From NCBI GenBank assembly GCA_014729705.1, contig WJJK01000300.1:1-25050 (forward strand): 25,050 nt of DNA. The letters run 5' to 3'. Position 1 is the first letter of the stretch, and each line of letters opens with the position of its first letter. This document shows positions 19,577 to 24,076 of this stretch, piece after piece. Under the pieces are notes generated by a model. It was given only the letters and a program-made list of their open reading frames with translations. It made no database searches and was not told the DNA's origin. A program made the translations under genes and the position numbers. The DNA comes from Candidatus Altarchaeales archaeon (GTDB lineage: Archaea > Altiarchaeota > Altiarchaeia > IMC4 > SCGC-AAA252-I15).

Positions 19577-19607
19577 ATTCGGAAGTGAACCTGATGCGGC
19601 CCCACAT
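19577..19607 (+). repeat. GTTCG-palindrome element, degenerate tail
   Basis: ATTCG-GAAG-TGAAC, then TGATGCGGCCCCAC. Last copy in the window. Confidence 0.65.
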
Positions 19608-19655
19608 ATGTGGAATAACCCCCCCTTTCTATTTGATGCACTTTTTTTATTTTTC

Positions 19656-19693
19656 TTTCCACAGAATCTGTTCAGCTCCGTCACCTATAACAG
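19656..19693 (+). promoter_or_regulatory. 38-bp promoter-like element (class B)
   Basis: TTTCCAC at 19656-19662 after T-runs, CAGAATCTGTTCAGCT, CCGTCACC and TATAACAG. It drives the GHKL gene at 19729. Confidence 0.6.
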
Positions 19694-19728
19694 AGACAGA
19701 ACACAACACCCAACGAAAGGAGGCTGCA

Positions 19729-21066
19729 ATGCCACGGTTTGAACTATCTATTGATGCAGCGTATCTCGAAGGTTCCTGGGGCGCTTTCCAGGGCATGCGC
19801 GAGTTGGTGCAGAACGCGCGGGACGCCGAGGTGGAGTTCAACGCTCCAATGGAGATCACCCACTATTTCAATGAAAAGACCGGTAACGGCCAGCTCCGAA
19901 TCAACAACGATGGAGCACAGCTCTCCCGCTCCGCCATGCTGATGGGCAACACCAGTAAGGCAGACCGCGACGATCTGATCGGGAAATGGGGAGAAGGTCT
20001 CAAGGTCGGTATCCTCGCCCTCCTGCGGGACGGCTACGAGGTGAAGATCCGCACCGGCTCCGAGGTATGGATTCCCAGTATCGGCCGCAGTGAAAAATTC
20101 GACGCAGAGGTTTTGATCTTCGACGTTATGACCGGTCGAAAGAACCAGGACCGCGTGCGGGTCGAAGTTTCCCCCTTCAGTAAAGGAGACTGGAAAGCGT
20201 GGAGGAAGAAGTTTCTCTTTCTCGACGAGGAAGAGAAAGACACCCGGATCCCTACCTACTACGGCACCCTGTTGCTGGAGCCGGAACACAAGGGTTGGAT
20301 CTTCGTCAAGGGAATCGCCACCGAGCACGTACCGGAATTCGGTTATGGGTACGATCTCAAGTTTGCGGATCTCGACCGAGACCGCAAGATGGTCAACCGG
20401 TGGCAGCTGAAGTACTACACGACTCAGTTGTGGCAAAGCGCAATGGCGAAGCGCCCAGACCTTCTCGACCCCCTCTTCTCTCTCCTGCAGGAGGAAAAGG
20501 AGGAGGGTCAAGGTTTTGCCGAGAATCTCAGCCCGGAGATCAAGGAGAAGGTCGCGGAGAAATTCACCGAGACCTTTGGGGAAAAGGCGCTCCCAGTAGC
20601 TTCCATCGGTGACAGTGCAAAGCTGGAACACCACGGCAGGAAAGGGATCGTCGCCCCCAGGCCGATGCGGGAAATTCTCGACTCGGTCTTCGGGACCACC
20701 GCAGAGAACCTGACCCAGATGGAGCAGGAAGCTCAGAAGCAGTATAGCTGGCACGAGCTTTCGGACATCGAAAGAGCCAACCTCCAGCGGGCGGTCGAGA
20801 TGATCTCCAAGGAAGAGCCCCGGCTGGATCTGGATCTGGTCAAGGTAACCGACTTCTGCGAGGAAGCCGTGCAGGGTACCTACGAGGTGAAGGACGGCGA
20901 GCGAGTTATCTCTCTCGCCAAAAAGATCCTCGAAGACAGGGCGACTACCCTCAAGGTGGTTCTCCACGAGGCGGCACACATGGATGGCAGCGACGGGGAG
21001 CACTCCCATGTCCAGCGCATCGAGAACATGTGGAGCAACATCCTGGAGCGGGTGCTCTCCAACTAA
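19729..21066 (+). CDS. GHKL (Bergerat-fold) ATPase with C-terminal HExxH motif, 445 aa
   Basis: Start at 19729 after AAAGGAGG; the longer in-frame extension crosses the promoter. The N-terminal 200 residues show the GHKL/HSP90-type ATP site: the N-box ELVQNARDAE (Glu25, Asn29, Asp32), a degenerate G1 box INNDG (59-62) and the G2 lid GKWGEGLKVG (Gly85, 88, 90, Lys92, Gly94). A central linker with long charged helices follows. The C-terminus has HEAAH (413-417) and, eight residues on, DGEHSHVQRIE with His425, His427 and Glu432, a zincin-like metal site. ATP-driven conformational change coupled to a protease or metal-dependent domain is inferred. It may act as a phage chaperone or anti-host factor; no experimental role is known to me. 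Both sets of catalytic residues appear intact. Confidence 0.8.
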   Translation: MPRFELSIDAAYLEGSWGAFQGMRELVQNARDAEVEFNAPMEITHYFNEKTGNGQLRINNDGAQLSRSAMLMGNTSKADRDDLIGKWGEGLKVGILALLRDGYEVKIRTGSEVWIPSIGRSEKFDAEVLIFDVMTGRKNQDRVRVEVSPFSKGDWKAWRKKFLFLDEEEKDTRIPTYYGTLLLEPEHKGWIFVKGIATEHVPEFGYGYDLKFADLDRDRKMVNRWQLKYYTTQLWQSAMAKRPDLLDPLFSLLQEEKEEGQGFAENLSPEIKEKVAEKFTETFGEKALPVASIGDSAKLEHHGRKGIVAPRPMREILDSVFGTTAENLTQMEQEAQKQYSWHELSDIERANLQRAVEMISKEEPRLDLDLVKVTDFCEEAVQGTYEVKDGERVISLAKKILEDRATTLKVVLHEAAHMDGSDGEHSHVQRIENMWSNILERVLSN

Positions 21067-21119
21067 TAACGGGGTCACTATTCGGCCCCCTAGCCGGGGA
21101 GCGTATCCACACGGCTCTC

Positions 21120-21355
21120 ATGAAAATGGGCCTGGTAGAGAAAGACGGCTCCCTGACCAAGAGAACTTACCTGCTCCTCTTGATCGGCGGAACTGCTACG
21201 TCTTCGTTCTCCTGTTCAGTTTCCTGCTAGGACATATTGGGGAAACTCTTATCGCCCTCAGTATTTTCCTGGCGGGGCTGTATGGAGTTTCTCGTATCTA
21301 CAATCTAAAGCGCCAGGTGCTGGAGCTGGAAGGAAAAAAGGGTCGGCTTCCCTGA
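21120..21355 (+). pseudogene. small membrane protein gene with apparent -1 frame break
   Basis: The ATG at 21120 starts MKMGLVEKDGSLTKRTYLLL, which soon stops at 21230. In the -1 frame the same region continues CYVFVLLFSFLLGHIGETL, IALSIFLAGLYGVSRIYNL and a charged end, stopping at 21355, just before the next promoter. Joined, this is about 78 residues with two hydrophobic segments. The second frame has no start codon of its own. No clear ribosome binding site precedes 21120, so this is uncertain. Either a base is missing between 21150 and 21200, or the gene is decayed. Confidence 0.45.
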
Positions 21356-21360
21356 GATTT

Positions 21361-21398
21361 TTTCCACAGAATCGGCTCAGCTCCGTCACCACTATCAG
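21361..21398 (+). promoter_or_regulatory. 38-bp promoter-like element (class B)
   Basis: TTTCCAC at 21361-21367, CAGAATCGGCTCAGCT, CCGTCACC and ACTATCAG. It heads 21421-22423. Confidence 0.65.
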
Positions 21399-21420
21399 AC
21401 ACAGCAACAAGGAGGACACA

Positions 21421-21885
21421 ATGGGAGCAGACACATTTTTCGTCAGAGTCAAAGGAAAGACCGCGCGGGACGCTTTCCGGGAAGCCGTCGAAGATGCCCG
21501 ACACTGGAGCGGTCACGGTGGTTACACCGGCACCATCGCGGAAAAGAGCGACTACGTGATGATCACCCCCAATACGGCACGGCTTCAGGAGCACTTCAAA
21601 GCAGAGCTGAGGGTCGAACGCCAGCGACTGCGGGAGCTGAGAAAAAGCACCCACATCCACAATCAGTGGAACATCGAACTCTGCGAGAAAAGGATCAAAG
21701 ACCTGGCCCCCAAGGCACGGCGGAAGAGGCACACACCGGACGAGGTCGCCAATGCCCTGATCGACATGGACGACCGGCGAATATGTGATAAGTGGGGGCC
21801 TGCCGGGTGCATCGACCTGACCCCGAAGCTGACCGGGAAACGGAAGCCCAAGAAGTTTCTGTTCTTCGGTTGGGCGTCCAGCTGA
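21421..21885 (+). CDS. conserved phage-type basic protein, 154 aa
   Basis: The start follows AAGGAGG. An N-terminal region 'GADTFFVRVKGKTARDAFRE', then 'GHGGYTGTIAEKSDYVMI', resembles a small domain common in phage proteins (strand, 'KTAxxAFxxAvxxA', then 'GxGGYTGTIAEK'). A basic coiled helix (LRVERQRLRELRKSTH) follows, then CDKWGPAGCIDL, which also recurs in that family, and a Lys-rich end. Function unknown. The stop overlaps the next start (TGATG). Confidence 0.75.
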   Translation: MGADTFFVRVKGKTARDAFREAVEDARHWSGHGGYTGTIAEKSDYVMITPNTARLQEHFKAELRVERQRLRELRKSTHIHNQWNIELCEKRIKDLAPKARRKRHTPDEVANALIDMDDRRICDKWGPAGCIDLTPKLTGKRKPKKFLFFGWASS

Positions 21886-22241
21886 TGACCGAGTTACAGG
21901 AACTAGGATCCCGCCTTCGTCATGCCTTGCGTTTTAACGATATGCGCGAGGCAATGACAGTGGCAAGACTTCTGGAGGAAGGTAAGGTCACAGATCCGGA
22001 ACCGACCTCCGATTTCCGCTGCTCCAACTGCGGCTCACAGAACTGGACCGTATGGTTCCATGACGTAGACGCCAGGGGTATTTCCCGCGTCGATGTGGAA
22101 AACAAAGTCTTTTACTCTCCTTTCGAGGGAGAGATGATCGGGGCCACCGAGTCAGAGGAGCGGAACCGGTTATGGTGTAACAACTGTAATACCAACCACG
22201 AACTTTCGGAGGGTTGGGTGCAGGATTTCGAGGAGGACTAA
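21885..22241 (+). CDS. probable zinc-ribbon protein, 118 aa
   Basis: It begins in TGATG with the previous stop. A short helical N-terminus (LGSRLRHALRFNDMREAM) precedes Cys46-x2-Cys49 (RCSNCGSQNW); the second knuckle, Cys98-x2-Cys101 with His105 (WCNNCNTNHEL), is near the C-terminus. The aromatic segment SQNWTVWFHDVD between them is typical of a zinc ribbon. Likely a nucleic-acid- or protein-binding adaptor. Its terminal GAGGAGG codons serve as the ribosome binding site of the next gene. Confidence 0.75.
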   Translation: MTELQELGSRLRHALRFNDMREAMTVARLLEEGKVTDPEPTSDFRCSNCGSQNWTVWFHDVDARGISRVDVENKVFYSPFEGEMIGATESEERNRLWCNNCNTNHELSEGWVQDFEED

Positions 22242-22244
22242 CAC

Positions 22245-22423
22245 ATGGCAACTGCCCCACTGTTTTGGTGGAGAATATCACGGATATAGAATACGCACGG
22301 AAAGCCGTCCTCCAGTTCCAAAAGGTAAAGGCCGGAGTCGCGTGGTCCGATCCATGCCAATTCGAGGGAACTTTGCACAGGACAGGGGTAAATTCTTTAC
22401 CCCCCTGGGCGAGGCGAGATTGA
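22245..22423 (+). pseudogene. small protein gene with a -1 frame break at a GCCCC run
   Basis: The ATG at 22245 follows GAGGAGG. As sequenced it gives only MATAPLFWWRISRI. Shifting by -1 at the CCCC run (22255-22258) gives MATAP-TVLVENITDIEYARKAV..., continuing through QFQKVKAGVAWSDPCQFEG to a stop at 22423, about 59 residues. The second frame looks coding and has no start codon with a good site. One extra C restores the frame. Same situation as at 13082-13086. Confidence 0.6.
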
Positions 22424-22438
22424 ACTTTTCTGAGAAAG

Positions 22439-22476
22439 TTTCCACAGAATCGTCCCAGCTCCGTCACCTGTAACAT
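22439..22476 (+). promoter_or_regulatory. 38-bp promoter-like element (class B, divergent)
   Basis: TTTCCAC at 22439-22445, CAGAATCGTCCCAGCT and CCGTCACC, with the tail TGTAACAT. It is the most divergent full-length copy and is followed by a structured RNA instead of a gene. A GGGGC/GCCTC hairpin follows within a few bases. Confidence 0.55.
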
Positions 22477-22532
22477 GAGGGGCACACGAAGCCTCTCCGA
22501 TTCACTGACTGAAGAATGGAGGAACCCCAACG

Positions 22533-22565
22533 ATGAAAATAAATTTCCGAGCCCCGCCCAAATAA
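22533..22565 (+). CDS. leader ORF 1, 10 codons (MKINFRAPPK)
   Basis: ATG at 22533 with GGAGG 13-17 bases upstream. The ORF ends in TAA at 22563-22565, inside the loop of the first switch hairpin. The GCC-CCG-CCC codons form the 5' arm of that hairpin, so a translating ribosome would open it. Confidence 0.45.
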   Translation: MKINFRAPPK

Positions 22566-22624
22566 TCGGGCGTCGGGGGTGCAATCCCGGCGTCCGTTAA
22601 GTTGGCAAGCCTTAATATTCGCCC
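22555..22624 (+). promoter_or_regulatory. mutually exclusive hairpins (RNA switch candidate)
   Basis: GGGCG (22568-22572) can pair either with CGCCC upstream (22555-22559, loop AAATAATC containing the leader stop codon) or with CGCCC downstream (22620-22624). The second choice encloses two inner hairpins: GGG-GGTGCAAT-CCC and TTAAG/CTTAA. The layout is that of a translation-sensitive switch. Confidence 0.5.
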
Positions 22625-22671
22625 ATAAAAATAGAGAACTCGGGCATCTAACATATACCACCCAGGAGGAC

Positions 22672-22704
22672 ATGGGTATGAGGCTACTCATCCGGGATTT
22701 ATAA
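22672..22704 (+). CDS. leader ORF 2, 10 codons (MGMRLLIRDL)
   Basis: ATG at 22672 with AGGAGG three bases upstream of the start. The stop at 22702 is directly followed by an eight-base-pair hairpin at 22706. Short but with a near-ideal ribosome binding site. Confidence 0.45.
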   Translation: MGMRLLIRDL

Positions 22705-22705
22705 A

Positions 22706-22731
22706 GTGCCGGGCAAAAAAAAACCCGGCAC
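22706..22731 (+). other. RNA hairpin with A-rich loop
   Basis: GTGCCGGG and CCCGGCAC form eight perfect base pairs around a ten-base loop of C and nine As. No T-run follows on the + strand. Confidence 0.75.
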
Positions 22732-22833
22732 GTCACAAACCTGAACGGATCCGCGTAGATACAAATTGAAAAAGTCCTGGCGGTCAGGCAACACTAAACC
22801 AAAAACAAAACTTGAGACAAAACGCAAAATAAA

Positions 22834-22852
22834 CCCCGGCCAAAAGCTGGGG
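22834..22852 (+). other. RNA hairpin
   Basis: CCCCGGC-CAAAA-GCTGGGG, seven pairs with one G-T, three bases upstream of the tRNA-like minihelix. Confidence 0.65.
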
Positions 22853-22855
22853 TAC

Positions 22856-22892
22856 AGGGACATAGCCCAGGGTTCAAATCCCGGTGTCCCTA
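22856..22892 (+). other. tRNA acceptor/T-arm minihelix
   Basis: AGGGACA (22856-22862) pairs perfectly with TGTCCCT (22885-22891), followed by A at 22892. Inside is a T arm: CAGGG, TTCAAAT, CCCGG (one A-G mismatch). Only TAGCC separates acceptor and T stem, so there is no D or anticodon arm. The 5' part (acceptor, T8-A9, GCCCAG) and T loop match tRNA consensus. No CCA is encoded. It is either a tRNA with an internal deletion or a designed tRNA mimic. Confidence 0.7.
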
Positions 22893-22903
22893 TCCCAACC
22901 CTC

Positions 22904-22924
22904 TCCCACAGGTTTTCTGTGGGA
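22904..22924 (+). other. RNA hairpin
   Basis: TCCCACAG-GTTTT-CTGTGGGA, eight base pairs. Confidence 0.75.
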
Positions 22925-22942
22925 CCGCGTAGGGGGAAGGGA

Positions 22943-22963
22943 GGCAAGGTGCGCGGCCTTGTC
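22943..22963 (+). other. RNA hairpin
   Basis: GGCAAGG-TGCGCGG-CCTTGTC, seven pairs with one G-T. Confidence 0.7.
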
Positions 22964-22978
22964 TTATACGAAGCTCCG

Positions 22979-23021
22979 ACCTTGGGGGTTATAGGAGCGG
23001 GGATACAAGGTAAAAACCTCC
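22979..23021 (+). repeat. pseudoknot unit 1
   Basis: Stem 1 ACCTT/AAGGT (22979-22983/23007-23011); stem 2 GGGGGTT/AACCTCC (22984-22990/23015-23021), crossing it. Preceded by CTCCG, with TTATAGG after stem 2's 5' arm. Confidence 0.65.
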
Positions 23022-23027
23022 CGTATA

Positions 23028-23049
23028 GCGGACTCACGAAGTAGTCTGC
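23028..23049 (+). other. RNA hairpin between units 1 and 2
   Basis: GCGGACT-CACGAAGT-AGTCTGC, seven pairs with one G-T. Confidence 0.7.
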
Positions 23050-23057
23050 CCCCCCCG

Positions 23058-23095
23058 ACCTTCCGGTATAGGGATAAAGGGAAATAGGTAACCGG
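23058..23095 (+). repeat. pseudoknot unit 2
   Basis: Stem 1 ACCT/AGGT (23058-23061/23086-23089); stem 2 CCGGT/ACCGG (23063-23067/23091-23095). TATAGGGA follows stem 2's 5' arm. Confidence 0.65.
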
Positions 23096-23109
23096 CCATG
23101 CTTTTCCTG

Positions 23110-23149
23110 ACCTTGGGGTATAGGGAACGGTGTTTTAGAGGTTAACCCC
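23110..23149 (+). repeat. pseudoknot unit 3
   Basis: Stem 1 ACCTT/GAGGT (23110-23114/23138-23142); stem 2 GGGGT/ACCCC (23115-23119/23145-23149). TATAGGGA is present. Confidence 0.65.
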
Positions 23150-23169
23150 GCATTGGTTAGCCCCTCCCG

Positions 23170-23210
23170 ACCTTCTCCGGTATAGGGACCAAGGGGAAAA
23201 GGTAATCGGA
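23170..23210 (+). repeat. pseudoknot unit 4
   Basis: Stem 1 ACCTT/AAGGT (23170-23174/23199-23203); stem 2 TCCGGT/ATCGGA (23176-23181/23205-23210). TATAGGGA is present. Its 3' end abuts the tRNA-like domain. Confidence 0.65.
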
Positions 23211-23213
23211 TAT

Positions 23214-23342
23214 GAGTCCGGTAAGGAATGTCTTACAAGTGGGCTCTTTCCCTGGCAGGGCGTCGACATCCTGTCTAGTGCGGCCACTGCGTGCAAATGG
23301 GATTGAGTAACGTGAGAGAGGGTTCGATTCCCTCCCGGACCC
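23214..23342 (+). ncRNA. tRNA-like 3' domain
   Basis: A perfect T arm GAGGG-TTCGATT-CCCTC (23318-23334) is followed by CCGGAC (23335-23340), which pairs with GTCCGG (23216-23221) as a six-base-pair acceptor-like stem. The 96 bases between hold a GTAAG/CTTAC hairpin (23221-23236) and GGCAGG/CCTGTC (23254-23275), and do not fold as a standard D arm and anticodon arm. A standard tRNA would have about 41 bases here. No CCA is encoded at the 3' end. Confidence 0.5.
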
Positions 23343-23359
23343 CTCAATTTTCGAAAATT

Positions 23360-23397
23360 TTTCCACAGAATCCGTTCCGCTCCGTCACCTATATCAG
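23360..23397 (+). promoter_or_regulatory. 38-bp promoter-like element (class B)
   Basis: TTTCCAC at 23360-23366, CAGAATCCGTTCCGCT, CCGTCACC and TATATCAG. Its last base begins the hairpin listed next. It heads 23475 to the window end. Confidence 0.65.
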
Positions 23398-23415
23398 GAT
23401 GGGGAGTTCCCATCC
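23397..23415 (+). other. 5'-terminal leader hairpin
   Basis: GGATGGG-GAGTT-CCCATCC, seven perfect pairs, starting exactly at the end of the promoter element. If transcription starts there, the RNA opens with this hairpin. Confidence 0.7.
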
Positions 23416-23421
23416 TTCCTG

Positions 23422-23443
23422 GACCGCGGGTCGCGGTCTTTTT
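23422..23443 (+). terminator. Rho-independent terminator in a 5' leader (attenuator)
   Basis: GACCGCG-GGT-CGCGGTC, seven pairs, then five Ts. It lies between the promoter at 23360 and the ribosome binding site of 23475, so it would stop most transcripts before the gene unless overridden. Confidence 0.85.
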
Positions 23444-23474
23444 CTCACCCAGCAGGTACTGGGAGGAGGTCCAA

Positions 23475-23894
23475 ATGGACGAGATGGAGGAGAAAATCGC
23501 AGAAGTTGGCCTCGTTGGACGACTGTCCGCGGTAAAGAAAGCCTATAAGGCCGAGCGAGCCGAGTGGATTCGGGAGCACGGGAGCGACCGGCTCAAGAAG
23601 GCGCTCGAGCTGAACCTGCTCGACAAAAGTGATGGTCTTTACAAAGATGAACGGCTCGGGAAAGAGTTCCCGGGTTGGAGATGGGTCGAAGAAATCGACG
23701 AGGGTGGGATTTCAGAGATTCGGAATCCCACCCTCCAAGCTCTCGAAAGTTTCGAGGAGGCGTTGGAGCAGGAGGTGGAGGAACCCACTCTGAGCTGGCT
23801 CGAGGCCGATAAGGATGGATACAAGGGGGCCGTCGTCGAAGGGGTGATCCTCGGGGAATGGGCTTTTATATGGGCCGACGACCCAATCGGATGA
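23475..23894 (+). CDS. hypothetical protein, 139 aa
   Basis: Unrecognised. The start follows GGGAGGAGG. A helical, charged N-terminus (EEKIAEVGLVGRLSAVKKAY, then KAERAEWIREHGSDRLKKAL) leads to an acidic C-terminal half with Trp residues (FPGWRWVEEIDEGGI, then VILGEWAFIWADDPIG). Its leader contains an attenuator-like terminator, so expression is probably conditional. First gene of the last unit. Confidence 0.8.
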   Translation: MDEMEEKIAEVGLVGRLSAVKKAYKAERAEWIREHGSDRLKKALELNLLDKSDGLYKDERLGKEFPGWRWVEEIDEGGISEIRNPTLQALESFEEALEQEVEEPTLSWLEADKDGYKGAVVEGVILGEWAFIWADDPIG

Positions 23895-24076
23895 TGATTC
23901 CTCCACGCCCTGGCTTCCTCACCGACCACACGTCGGTATCAGACTCTCGCAGGTCCGACTTGTGCGATCAGGAATGGGTCATATTGTCGCCGGAAGAGCC
24001 TGCCTGGGCAAATTGATGATATGTCCCCAATGTGGTTTCCCGGTAGGAGAAACCCCAACAAACAAAGGAGAAAAAG
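23895..24076. other. gene-free gap, one doubtful ORF
   Basis: CCGAC-CACAC-GTCGG is a short hairpin after the stop. A 60-codon ORF overlaps the next gene and includes MICPQCGFPVG, a zinc-knuckle-like start at about 24016, but no ribosome binding site precedes it. No promoter element is seen. Confidence 0.5.

Larger units (their letters stand above)
22477..23344 (+). ncRNA. large structured RNA locus with tandem pseudoknots and tRNA-like parts
   Basis: This 870-base stretch lies between the promoters at 22439 and 23360 and lacks a credible protein gene. In order it has: leader ORF 1 (22533-22565), switchable hairpins (22555-22624), leader ORF 2 (22672-22704), hairpins at 22706, 22834, 22904, 22943 and 23028, a tRNA-like minihelix (22856-22891), four pseudoknot units sharing GACCTT, TATAGG and AGGT (22979-23210), and a tRNA-like 3' domain (23214-23342). 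The second stem of the pseudoknots differs in sequence but keeps pairing in all four units, which is evidence for a selected RNA fold. A divergent tmRNA, or a large phage RNA of the GOLLD/ROOL kind, are possible classes; neither is shown. No tmRNA tag (ending in ALAA) was found. Confidence 0.7.

Noticed and set aside
19744..21078. Long minus-strand ORF (444 codons) opposite the GHKL gene
   Set aside because: The + frame has intact ATPase and HExxH motifs; the minus frame has no ribosome site.
22568..22598. Second tRNA T-arm-like sequence (GGGGGTGCAATCCC)
   Set aside because: The stem is short and mismatched, the flanking acceptor pairing needs a G-T pair, and it is better explained as part of the two-state hairpin.
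22699..23037. 112-codon minus-strand ORF inside the RNA locus
   Set aside because: No ribosome binding site or promoter; it overlaps conserved RNA stems.
22766..23044. 92-codon + ORF inside the RNA locus
   Set aside because: It crosses the minihelix and hairpins, starts at a non-ATG codon without a ribosome site, and has a repetitive basic composition.
22979..23210. CRISPR array (repeat-spacer pattern)
   Set aside because: Units share short words, not a constant repeat, and the 'spacers' hold the covarying stem arms; this is RNA structure, not CRISPR.
22820..23345. Confident tmRNA call
   Set aside because: No 5' GGGG...TTCGAC start, no tag frame ending in ALAA, and the acceptor 5' arm is local to the 3' domain. 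Kept only as an alternative.
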